Shown piece after piece: positions 23,161 to 34,079 of a DNA stretch of 64,000 nucleotides (positions are counted from its first letter, which is position 1; each line of letters starts with the position of its first letter). The position numbers were made by a program, and so were the translations under genes. The stretch spans positions 16,806,501-16,870,500 of the forward strand of contig NC_088311.1 of assembly GCF_910592395.1 (NCBI RefSeq), written 5' to 3'. Under the pieces are notes generated by a model that worked only from the letters and a program-made list of their open reading frames with translations, was not told the DNA's origin and did no database searches. This DNA comes from Lineus longissimus (Eukaryota; Nemertea; Pilidiophora; Heteronemertea; Lineidae).

Positions 23161-26100
23161 ACCAGAATCTGAAATTGTACTTCATCGTTACAACGAATGT
23201 CAAATTTTAGATCCAGAAATCAAAGCTTTTTTTTTTAATTTCGAAGTACCTAACCTTTGCGACAACTTTTGTCGATTTTAAAATATACACTATATTGGCT
23301 TATATATGCACACTAACAGAATGAAGTTGGGTCATAATCTGTGGCAATGCTCTCTGGTATACAAGGTACAAAAACGGAAGGCTAAAGTTTGTCTCTGGTA
23401 GATTGAAATAATCAATTAGAAGAAGTTGTGTATAACATGTACCAACCATACTGACTCCAGGACATTCTTGCGTGTTATGAACTGTAATGTAGTGCTATAT
23501 ACTATGTAAATGTCTTTTGAGATCATTAAATGCATTTTACAATTACATATTTGTCATTTAAGTGCGTGAAATGCTTTGTGTTGGTGCTTTTGGTGGTGGT
23601 CAACTACCCTCTTGGGCGCCCTCCTGAAGCTCAGGCCAAGCCAACACTCGGCTATATCACCCTAGTTTTAACGTGTGCGAGGGGTTCAGGATACGACCGA
23701 CTCTGGGTTTTCGAGGATGCTTGGGCCCAGGTCATCGGGCACACTTTATACCCTATTCTGGTCAGCTGTTGAGAATCACCAATCCAGAAAGATAGTTGTG
23801 GTATTCAGGGAACGAGTAGGTGTTTCGAGATGAAAACAAAATATTTCATCTCATCATCATCATTTACCTCATATATTCTGGTCCATTTGGATGAGAATCT
23901 TTGAGAGAGTCGATGCTTCGTGTTCCAAGACGACCATGTGATCTCACTGGCTAAGGTTATCAATAAATTCTAGGCTGCTATCTAGTGCCTGGTACACAGT
24001 GAACCCTCTGATCCCCTAGCCTGGAAACCTAGCTACAGTGAACACTTACTGGTAAACACATGGTTTCCTTTTAAACCGTCTGTTTAATTTCTGTCATGTC
24101 CCCAAGACCTACCCAATGTCCGTGTCTGACATGTGCCCAAACACATCGAATGCCGTCCGAGTCAAATTCACAATGACAGTACCCGTCTGATTATGGATGA
24201 TTTGGAATTTTCCAGTCATAGAGCCAGGGGAGAACCCTTGATTTTATATCTGGGTGAACCGTAGAAGCTTTCATGGAACTAAAATTCCTGGCTCTTCACT
24301 ACATAACGTATGAATAATCGAGGGTCTAGGTCTGTCCAAATGATGTTCTATAAAGTTTCATGAGACTAAAAGCCGTGGTCCCTTGTGCCTGCAGTGAGTG
24401 CCTATGCCATGTTGAAAGTAAAAGATCCAACAAAGGTGGACAGTGGCCGCTATCCATACCATACCAAAAAACAGGGTTACGACGCCGGTAAAAAGAGATG
24501 ATGATAGGTCTAAGGCGGGCCACCATCGATTCCATGACGGAAACCTTCGCCCGTGTATTGACCGCATTCGCCGCCATAGATCCATAATATTCACCTTTCA
24601 CCACTAATCACACTATAAAGGTCACGCTTACCAGCAGTTGGGCCACCTTCGCCCCCAGAACGCACAAATTGGCTGGTACATGTAAATAGCCTACTCATCG
24701 GTAAAAACATGTACCACCATGCTTTCCACGGCAACGGTCCTTGTCATTAGATCCGGTGCGATCCACGGCGGGAACCACATGGGCGAAGTCACGCTGCAGT
24801 GTCATCTGGGCATCTCGAAAAAGTGGGTGTATGGCGTATGGCAGAGATACCGAAGTGCAGGCCACTTTGCATGTCAGATACAATTAGGACTTTAAAAAAT
24901 AAAACAGTATACACCCCTGAGGAGTTTAGTTGTCATCTTCAATAATATGCAGATTTCACAATCCTCGAACGGCCAAGTACGAATGCCTGCTGTGCCATCA
25001 AGTCCTGGCTAATTAATTTATGTGACAGTGCTGTAAATCATTTTTTGTTAGGAATCAGGGAAGTATCAGATCCTTCCATGGGCCCCTGGTATACGATCAT
25101 GTGCTTTTATCCATTGATCTCTCCATCATATATCCACGAGTGCACCATGGTAAAATAATTGATGATGAACATGATTGGTCGTTCCCCACATTTTTTTGGA
25201 GTGTGGAGTGTTCCAGGGCATTATATACAGGTAAAGGCCATGACTTTTCAACAATGGGGGGGGGGGGGGGGGGCACTCATAAACGAAAACACTCGTAAAC
25301 GTACTACTATAAGAAACACGTCGGTGTTGAGATTTTGTGTATCCTGTAGTGTACATATCCCTCTACATCAATGTACTCAGTGCTAGTGTATGTAGGGGTT
25401 CTAATGTGCAGACAGACCGCAGGAGCTACAGCGTATTTATGTGATCAACCATCTCCCTTTCCATATGCCAGACTAACTGTGAATGCTACAAACGAAGTTT
25501 GTTATAAGTATGCATGAGGGATATCTACGAAGAAAAACGAATGCAACACTTTGAAGGGGTTATAATTTTGATACTTTTTGTAAAGTTAGCCAGAGATGCG
25601 CATGTTCAAACATTAAGCCTGTTGACTTTGGCTTGTGCTATTCGACTCGATGACTCGACGACGCGATGACTCGATGGCGCGATCAAGTTGGAATTTTTTT
25701 AAAGAATATCACTGCTTGGACTGTAATTTATACATAGAATCATAAGTGGAGGAAAATAAAAAAGAACCGATCATTACCAACCCCTTTCCAGCTGTTTTCA
25801 CCGTATCAAATCCGACCATTTTTCGTTTCCCACAAGTTCGCATTTTTGATAAAACCATGCGCCATGTTGCTATGCAAGCCACTGGTATCTTACCGTGAAT
25901 ACAGCTAAATACACCTAAATATAGCTGGTTCAGATCAACCTCCTACCCAGGTTCTTTACAAGCAGAAATTCCAATGTTAAAATGACACGCGAGTTCCTGG
26001 AGTCACTACATTATTTTGCATAGAAATATTGCTGTTCTGCTCTCCTTATGTAACTGCACAGTTTACGAGTTTGTTGAAAAGAATAAAGATTTTAACTTAA
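23161..26100. other. Intergenic, no gene recognised
   Basis: Frames are short and overlap without family character. It includes a dispersed-repeat word at 23671-23722 shared with 4813-4870, a partial CCGGTGTAA-family MITE at about 25225-25300 interrupted by a run of G, and a block at about 25620-25690 built of GATGACTCGA words that recurs inverted near 34.0 kb. Confidence 0.4.
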
Positions 26101-26138
26101 CGAATATGATTAGTTTTTCTACTTCATCATGTGTTGAT

Positions 26139-26590
26139 AACTCACACAACGTAGTGAGTGTAATGGTTACGTGTGTATATAAAGTGTAAACAAAATTCAT
26201 ATATCCATCATGTCCATCGAATCTGAAAAAATTTGTGCAGACCCATGACAGTTCCGGTTCCGGTACAGTTTGTTGCATTCCATACGGGCCGCGCTTGCCG
26301 ATCCTGCTTTCACGACGCACCGCAACCACAGTTACCATGATTCCCGTTGTTGACGCAATTATTTCATGACGTCATGAGCCATTGACCATTCACGCAAGTA
26401 GATTTATTCTCACCGGCGCCACTGAAGTGCGGGTGTGGGACATCATGATTTTAAAAATCGTCTGCTAGGACATATGTACAGGACAACGTCGGCGGAGACA
26501 GATGTGACATTTTATTGCAGACCAAAGCAAACGTCCTCTTCTTCTCGATTTACGTACTTTACTTCAAAAAAGTCAGTTTTAACACTACTG
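26139..26590. repeat. Long direct repeat, copy 1
   Basis: About 450 bp beginning AACTCACACAACGTAGTGAG and ending CAGTTTTAACACTACT recurs, highly similar, at 27310-27775. A further partial copy lies at 26828-26880. No coding product is recognisable. Confidence 0.75.
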
Positions 26591-26973
26591 CACAATTATA
26601 GAGTGGTCTTAAAGTTCCATTTGGATAGAGATTTGACGGACTGATTTAGGAATTCATTCCAACCATGCAACTGTTTCAGAAATGAGAAAAAGCTCCTGGG
26701 TGTCATGACATGCATGATGTGTCTTGCCTCTGCATTTTTGTACTCAGACATGTCAGAGGGTTTTCAACTTTCATATCATTGAAGAAATAATTCATTCCAA
26801 TGGTATATCAATCACATCATTTATTTAAAAATCGTCTGCTAGGACATACAGGACAACGTCGGTGGAGACAGTTGTGACATTTCAATTTTCATTGCATAGA
26901 GATTTGACGGACTGATTTGGCAATTCATTCCAACCATGCAAGTGTTTCAGAAATGAGAAAAAGCTCCTGGGTG

Positions 26974-27316
26974 TCACGACATGCATTCAATTATTATTTC
27001 ACCACAAATAGCTGCTTCTTTCAGCAGATATGAGACAGCTACCGGGGCGGGGACTATTTCTTTATGGGGCCTTATTGTTCAGCGTCTCCAAGGAATTCTA
27101 TTTTTAGAGTCGAATGGGGGGGGGGGGGGGTTGGGGGGGGGCTTCCCCCCAATGTACTGACTAAAACCTGTCACTTTCAGAGAACGGGGAGGGGGTTTGG
27201 GGGACTCATCCCCCAATGTACTGGCTATATATGTCAGAAGGACGGGGGTTTGGGGGCTCCCCCATGTCAAACAGTTGTGTGAGTTCACTAGAGATTGCTC
27301 TTTACATATTAACTCA
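26974..27316 (+). repeat. G-rich dispersed repeat, copy 1 (partial)
   Basis: About 340 bp runs from CAATTATTATTTCACCACAA through a long G run to GTGTGAGTTCACTAGAGATT. Within it, GGGGGTTTGGGGG and CCCCCAATGTACTG words repeat. The related copies are 28798-29320 and, inverted, 63163-63642. Confidence 0.7.
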
Positions 27317-27775
27317 CACAACGTAGTGAGTGTAATGGTTACGTGTGTATAAAGTGTAAACAAAATTCATATATCCATCATGTCCATCGAATCTGAAAAA
27401 ATTTGTGCAGACCCATGACAATTCTGGTTCCGGTACAGTTTGTCGCATTCCATACGGGCCGCGCTTGCCGATCCTGCTTTCACGACGCACCGCAACCACA
27501 GTTACCATGATTCCCATTGTTTCCTTCCTCTTGACGCAATTATTTCATGACGTCATGATCCATTGACCATTCACGCAAGTAGATTTATTCACACCGGCGC
27601 CACAGTCCTGAAGTGCGGGTGTGGGACATCATGTATCTAAAAATCGTCTGCTAGAACATACAGGACAACAACGTCGGCGGAGACAGTTGTGACATTTCAT
27701 TGCAGACGAAGTAAACGTCCTCTTCTTCTCGATTTACGTACTTTACTTCAAAAAAGGCAGTTTTAACACTACTAA
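27310..27775. repeat. Long direct repeat, copy 2
   Basis: This is the partner of 26139-26590 with small indels. It starts exactly where the G-rich repeat copy ends. Confidence 0.75.
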
Positions 27776-27880
27776 ATCCAGATCCAGTCACGTGATTTCT
27801 AGTAACTGCCAAACTCGACCCAGTGCCGGAACTGTGAAGTAATGATGTAGGTCACGTGGTCAGAGTGCAGGAGTTCCCGT

Positions 27881-28759
27881 GGTGTATTCCTGTTTCGCCT
27901 ATTCCTGTTCCGCCTATTCCTGTTTCGCCTATTCCTGTTTCGCCTATTCAAATGTATTGCTAACCTCCCCACAGACGTAGGAATATGAATCGTCCCTTAC
28001 TATAGTGTTAAAGGCTATCATTAAGAATAAAGTCTGAAATAATGGATTTAGCGACATGTCAATTATTTCAGTATTATTCGGAATAACTTTGGAAAATTAT
28101 ACATAGCTTACATCGGCTTATGTTTTAGCTCATTTTAAAAGGCAAGAAATAAAATAGTAAGAAAATTTTACCCTTTCATCAGATTTGAGAAAGGTTTCTT
28201 AGGCCTGCATTTTATATTGTGGATTCTCTTTCTTTTGTCTTAGTCAGTAACTGGCTTCGTAATAGAAAGAATACCTATAGCTACATTGTTCTTTACTATG
28301 ACATGGGTTTTACAGCTGATTTTGATCAAATAATTATGAGAATGTAAAGTATTATGTATTTTTATCAAAAAGTCATGAATTCCTGTTTTTATAAAATAAG
28401 CGACTGCTTTACTCTACTTAATCTATTAGTTTTTACTGTGTGTCAGTATGGTCATATGGTCAAATAAGTCCCGGACTGTCCCCGCTTTCAAGGTGACTCT
28501 TTCAAAACGGTCATGGCATGGTTTGTTAACAAAGTTGATGGCATTTGATTAGTCAAATTGTCATCACATCGTTAACATCATCCAATTGTCCCCTCACGTT
28601 TTCCCCATAAAATGGACATGCATCCCTAAGGTTCCCCCTGGGAGAGTCGATTTATTGTAGGGGTACTGGAAAGTAGGCGAAACAGGAATAGGCGAAACAG
28701 GAATTTTGTAGGCGAAACAGGAATAGGCGAAACAGGAATAGGCGAAACAGGCATAAACC
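27881..28759. mobile_element. Non-autonomous element with tandem-15-mer terminal inverted repeats
   Basis: The left end is GGTGT followed by four copies of ATTCCTGTTTCGCCT (27886-27945). The right end has five copies of the reverse complement (28675-28754, one 5-nt interruption) and AAACC. The outer 20 bases of the two ends agree at 18 positions when one is inverted. GTTCCCGT flanks both sides (27873-27880 and 28760-28767), an 8-bp candidate target duplication. The 725-bp interior has no convincing frame. An 8-bp duplication would fit hAT-type insertion, but the superfamily is not established. Confidence 0.75.
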
Positions 28760-28797
28760 GTTCCCGTACCGCCTGGCTATCCGATTTAGCATCAACC

Positions 28798-29320
28798 GTT
28801 CCGGAACGACATCAGCGCCTCTAGTGTCAAGATCGTAAATTTGCCATTCTTGATTTTGGCGCCAAACGAATCCAAAAAAAACGCGTTAAAACAATTAAGA
28901 ATATATCAGCTACAAAAATTCGTTATTAACTAACTGGTGAAGAAACATACACAAATATCTAGGCTAGCAGGTGGAAAATTCAATTATTATTTCACCACAA
29001 AGAGCTGCTTCTGTCACTGTCCGCAGATATGAGACAGCTACCGGGGCGGGGACTACTTCTTTATGGGGCCTTATTGTTCAGCGTCTCCAAGGAATTCTAT
29101 TTTTAGAGGCCAATGGGGGGGGGGGGGGTTGGGGGGGGGGGGCCTTCCCCCCAATGTACTGACTAAAACCTGTCACTTTCAGAGAACGGGGGAGGGGGTT
29201 TGGGGGACTCATCCCCCAATGTACTGGCTAAATATGTCAGAAGGACGGGGGTTTGGGGGGCTCCCCCATGTCAAACAGTTGTGTGAGTTCACTAGAGATT
29301 GCTCTTTACATATTATCACT
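28798..29320 (+). repeat. G-rich dispersed repeat, longest copy
   Basis: It begins with the palindrome GTTCCGGAAC and ends TTGCTCTTTACATATTA. It holds two G/C runs separated by ACTAAAACCTGTCACTTTCA. The inverted copy at 63163-63642 shares both ends. Confidence 0.7.
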
Positions 29321-29393
29321 TATCTAACAACAAGACATTGTGAATGTCATATGGTTCCCACGTAGTTATATTCAGTAACAAAAATTGTGAGTT

Positions 29394-29429
29394 TGACCTT
29401 GACCTTGACCTTTAACCTTCAAGGTCATT
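29394..29429. promoter_or_regulatory. Cluster of nuclear-receptor half-site words
   Basis: Three TGACCTT words follow each other and are closed by TCAAGGTCA on the opposite sense. Each is an AGGTCA-type half-site, and TCAAGGTCA is the extended form. The same word cluster is common in repeats of marine invertebrates, so it may be repeat sequence and not an enhancer. Confidence 0.25.
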
Positions 29430-31124
29430 GCATAATTGAAATGAGCAACCTTAATAACCTATGTAGGTGAAGTTTCCGTGACTCTCACTATACCATGGAC
29501 CAAGATATTTCAAAATATCAAAGTTCATTTATCAAAATCTCATGATATCTCGACAACCTGACACCTGTAATTGAACATTTTGAATTCATTGAAACCCTAC
29601 AATGAACACAGATGACCTAGACGCAAGGGCCCAACGCGCCGCGTAGCGGCAAAAAAGCGAAGCTGGCGAAACATTTATAACGGGTCACCGTCACTTATTA
29701 TTGGACTTATAGCGCATTTACGGGGTTGCAACTATTTTGCTTTATAGTGTCACCAGGAAAGAAAAGCATGCGACCAAACGCCGATCTATTTGTATAAAGT
29801 GATAATTGGAAGGTATATAGTAGGAAATATCAATAAAATAATCATTCCATGTCGTCTTTTGAGGGCATTTTTGATTGTAAAAAATATATGTGTACGTCAC
29901 CGTAGTCTCTGCAATGATAATTTTATCAGAGCAGTCTCGCGCAAGTAGAAGTTCTTTACCTATTAGTTCTTCACTTATTAGTCTCAACGTCTGGCGCAAA
30001 GCCAGACGTTTTCCATTACGATTTCACTACGATGTTTGACAAGAAGGAGCAGTGCGCGAGATATGCTAATGAGCAGACTTCCCTCGCTTGAGTTTCTGAA
30101 GAATGTTCCATATCGCGCTAAGCTCATCACTGCTGATTTATGACAGGCGTGCAACGGTAGGTATCTGCTCCCCAACTTCCACCCTAATGCGGTACAATAA
30201 GTTACCATTTGATGGGAATGGGACAATGCCCTCACTGTGTATGGAGTCATAGGGATAAGAAGACATTATTCATTAGTGTTGGTACAAGTGATTTTGCCCA
30301 AAAAGCATGCGCATTCAAAAAACAAAATATGCAAGGTTACGGTATCACGTACATGACCATGACGACGTGCAGAAAGTGCACTGGCCAGTGCATACCCTAT
30401 GGCTATGTACTAGTAAACATGGTAAACATGAACAACATCATTATTCATCGGCAGTTCATTTTACTCCGAGCTTTTCCTGAAACATATAGCCATGATGATT
30501 AGGCCTACCATGTACCATGACCAATAACAGCACTAGATCATGTAGATGTCAACAAGTTCACATGAACCGTATAATCCCGCATGGCGCATGTGGGGCATGC
30601 GTCTAAACCAAAGCCCCAAAATCACTTGTTTTGGTCTATTTCACTTGTGTTTCCCCCGTCTCCCAGTCCATAATACATTTACAGTTTACAATCCCCGATC
30701 ATGGCCCAACAAAAGGTCATCGGTTGACTAAAGGAACACAACTGTTCAATGGATTTATAGTTGAATGCGATCAAACTACGTCTTTTCAATCGTGGATTGT
30801 AAATTTAACCCCATGGGCCTAGGGAAGGCCCTATAACAATACTTTCGACACAGTTATTATCTCCGCTGCCTCCACCATGTTACACACAGTGCTCACTGCT
30901 GATTCTAAAATGCGCCACCTAGTCAAAACAGGACATATGTTCTTCTAGGAATAGATCTCTTTCCAATATTTCGTCATTCCACTATCGTCATCACCTCATC
31001 ATACTTTCATTGACATTACAGGCACACATCCACAGAGCACTCTTCAAATCATCTACACAGTGGTTATCCAACTAGGATTATAAAGGTAATTTCTTAGCCC
31101 CGCACAGTGGGTTTCAGTCTTGAT
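29430..31124. other. Intergenic repeat mosaic, no gene
   Basis: A block of about 130 bp at 30015-30150 (CACTACGATGTTTGACAAGA) recurs at 31985-32115. A block at 30942-31090 (CACTATCGTCATCACCTCAT) recurs at 31315-31455. No protein-coding gene is recognisable. Confidence 0.5.
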
Positions 31125-32404
31125 AAAGGGGCACTATTGCTAGCAGCTAGGTAGGCAAGATAAAGTTAGCCGAAGTAGCCGATAGGGGTCTCTCACCCCT
31201 CAAAGTCCGTCACAACTATTCAAGCTTGTACAAGGAATACATGCAGCGCTGACTCTAACAAGACCCAATGGGAATGTCGCACAGTCATCTGTCAAAAACA
31301 AGACCTATGTTGTAGTATGATCTCTTGCCAATATTTAATAATTGCACTATCGTCATCACCTCATCATTCTTCATTGACATTACAGGCACACATTGACATA
31401 GACCACTGTTGCAATCAACGACACAGTCGCTATCCAAGTAGCATTATAGAGGTAATTATCATTATCATTCATACCTCATTAGCATGTGAACCAATCGCGT
31501 CGCGTCCTTTGCGATCACGGCAAAGCCTCATGGAATAATGTCTTTCACCGTTGAATAATTTTTCATATTCCATGCCTACAACTTCAATTTCTTCATATTC
31601 CATGGCTAGAAGTTCAATACTAATATAATATCCAAGATAAAGTTACAAGAAGTAGTCAATAGGGGTCTCTCACCTCTCACTGTATGTCCACACTATTCAC
31701 GCTTGTATGAGGAATACATTCAATGCTGAATCTAACAACACCCAGTGCCCTTACTCTGTATATTAGTCACTGGAAGATGGCCCATTTCACTCCTTGCTTC
31801 TACTTCACCTATAGTCTCATTGCAAACGCCTCAGTTCTATGATATCACATTCACTTTCAGCTGTCATGCAACGCAACAACTGTGCTATCTGCCATCGCAC
31901 ATCAACGAAGAAGTGCAGCCGCCCACATTCCACCTCACGTCTGTCCGACCAGCTGCAATCCTCGAGGACGCCCCACTGTACCACGATTTCACTACGATGT
32001 TTGACAAGAAGGAGCAGTGCGCGAGATAGGCTAATGAGCAGACTTCCCTCGCTTGAGTTTCGGAAGAATGTTCCATATCGCGCTAAGCTGACCACTGCTG
32101 ACCATGACAGGCGTGCATTGGACTGGTACAGGTTGGAACTGAACATTGAATATGCTGGTGGTGACGCTTTCTGATGAGAAGTTGGTCGTGACTGATGCAG
32201 TATCCTTGGACTTGTCCACAGCATCGTTCAATCATTGCTCTCTGAGCTGCCTTGATTCTGTACTTACCCAAATACTAAGACCAAATGCCTCTTGACTGTG
32301 CTTTAAGAGAGACTGGCGCCATGCCTAGAGATATGACTGACCCCTATTGGCAAATTTGTATGACTTTATCTTGCCTACCTAGCTGCTGCCTATAGTCTCC
32401 CTTT
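31125..32404. mobile_element. 1.3-kb element with about 41-bp terminal inverted repeats
   Basis: Both ends, read inward, carry CAGCTAGGTAGGCAAGATAA preceded by AAAGGG. The interior includes sequence duplicated from just outside (AATAGGGGTCTCTCACC recurs) and no open gene, so it is a non-autonomous or decayed DNA element. The boundary is approximate. Confidence 0.5.
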
Positions 32405-32642
32405 AACTGCGGAACACTTCAAAGTCGATAAAATGCCATGTTCCACCTTTTAATGTGTTCAGACCGCCATTTTCAAAATAATCAAGTCAGGACACTGCCT
32501 TCTAGTCTCATAATAAATTTTGCTTTCCTCAATAATAACATTTCTTCTTCTTCAATGCTTTCATCATTCCAAACTTCTCCTCCTCTGACTTTTACAGGGG
32601 TACAGTCATGGCAATCAAAACCCAAATACTGAGACCAAATGC

Positions 32643-32706
32643 CTGTTGACTGTGCTTTAAGAGAGACTGGCGCCATGCCTAGTCTCTCTTAAAGCACAGT
32701 CAACAG
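32643..32706. repeat. Perfect 26-bp hairpin
   Basis: CTGTTGACTGTGCTTTAAGA begins a 26-base arm that is repeated inverted after a 12-base loop. The same arm occurs singly near 32293, so the hairpin arose by inversion or foldback of a local repeat. Confidence 0.65.
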
Positions 32707-33134
32707 ACACCAACCCCCTCAGACTCAGAAACCACAAACGCCCAACCCTTCCTGCTACCTTAATACTTCTGGGTTTTGTTGCATGTTGCCAAACTATCCT
32801 AGCATCAAAATATTGCAAAATATCAAATTTGAGATATCAATATCACCATGACCCCACCATCCTATATCAAATGTGAGTTGCCCATTCGATTCCCAAGGTT
32901 GGAAAACATATGGGTAGAACTCATTTCCATTGCTGTACACCTCAAAATGGCCGAGTTATGCCATCTGGAAAAAAGCGTGACGGACAAAATATCAAGTCTG
33001 ATATGTCAATTACATCATGATCCAGGCATCCCAGGATGAAAATGATTAGCTCATTGGATTGGCAGGGTTTACAAACCTGGGGGTACGACATGTTTCCAGA
33101 GCTGTAGCTGTTGAGGGAGATAAGATATGAAGGT

Positions 33135-33192
33135 GTGACGGACGGACACAGACACACACACACACGCACGCACGCACACACACACGCAGACA
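33135..33192. repeat. CA/CG dinucleotide microsatellite
   Basis: ACACAC and GCACGC runs alternate, followed by a short palindrome around GGTTCCCGATC. Confidence 0.8.
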
Positions 33193-33344
33193 CCATGACC
33201 AGAAACAATATGGTTCCCGATCTTACTGGATCGGGAACCACCAGAGGTAAAGAGTATTGGTCCTGACCAAATATACCGCCCCCGTCCCCCCGGACATTGT
33301 CTCTATCGAGGACAACTCCTCTTCGGCATAAAAGCAAAATAAAA

Positions 33345-33430
33345 CAAAAGTCCCAGTGAAGGATTCGAACCCACGGCCAAAAGATGTCTCCAGATCGGCG
33401 AAGAAGAAGTGACCGCCAAGTGAGGCCACA
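33345..33430 (-). repeat. tRNA-derived SINE-like sequence
   Basis: On the minus strand TGGCCTCACTTGG resembles a polymerase III A box and GGGTTCGAATCC, about 50 bases on, matches the B box. The T-stem pairs poorly, so it is not a functional tRNA gene. A T-rich tail follows. Confidence 0.5.
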
Positions 33431-34079
33431 CATCAGCAAACACCAGCTGCCAATGATCATGCAGCCAATCGAACTCGGAGAATTATTTTAAGTGTCAGTT
33501 TAGTTTGGGAATTATAAATCCTCGTATGACATCTTTCCCCTTAGGGCATCTCCAACCAGGACATGTCCATATCTGGGGATATGCCCTAGGGGGCAATATT
33601 AAATGTCCTATAGGGGCTGATGTCTTTGGGGAGGGGGGGGGGGGGCAGATGTCAAGGGACGGAAGAGGGACTGAGTGACTGAGTCTAAAAAACTGCACAT
33701 GTGCGAAATTCCGATTGTTGACAGATTACCACATGACATCTGACATTGGCCACTAGAAGCTTGTGTGTCAATTAAATCTCCGGTCATTTTGCATGCTATG
33801 AAACTTCCGCGAGTCCTTTAAATATCAAAATCAACCGCGGGGACCAATCTTCAGTGGCCATGGCGGGGGGGGGGGGCACATCCTTCCACATACCGCAGCT
33901 GGGTATGGGAAGGCCGAGCTAAAACCTCTGCTATTGGAGCGGTAGCCCGGAGACCAGGATCATGGGATTCCGTATTTTAGCAAAATCCATAGCAACGATC
34001 GCGTCATCGAGCCATCGCGTCGTCGAGTCATCGAGTCGAATACCACAAGCCGTTGACTTTCACTGATGCTTCTGATCGC

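Noticed and set aside
24326-24883. Minus-strand frames of 62-92 codons
   Set aside because: Composition is plausible, but no motif, splice context or family could be named.
26063-27517. Repeated minus-strand frame of about 90 codons
   Set aside because: It occurs only because the underlying 450-bp repeat is duplicated; no protein family was recognised.
33345-33430. tRNA gene
   Set aside because: A and B boxes are present, but the T-stem and acceptor stem do not pair, so it is called SINE-like instead.
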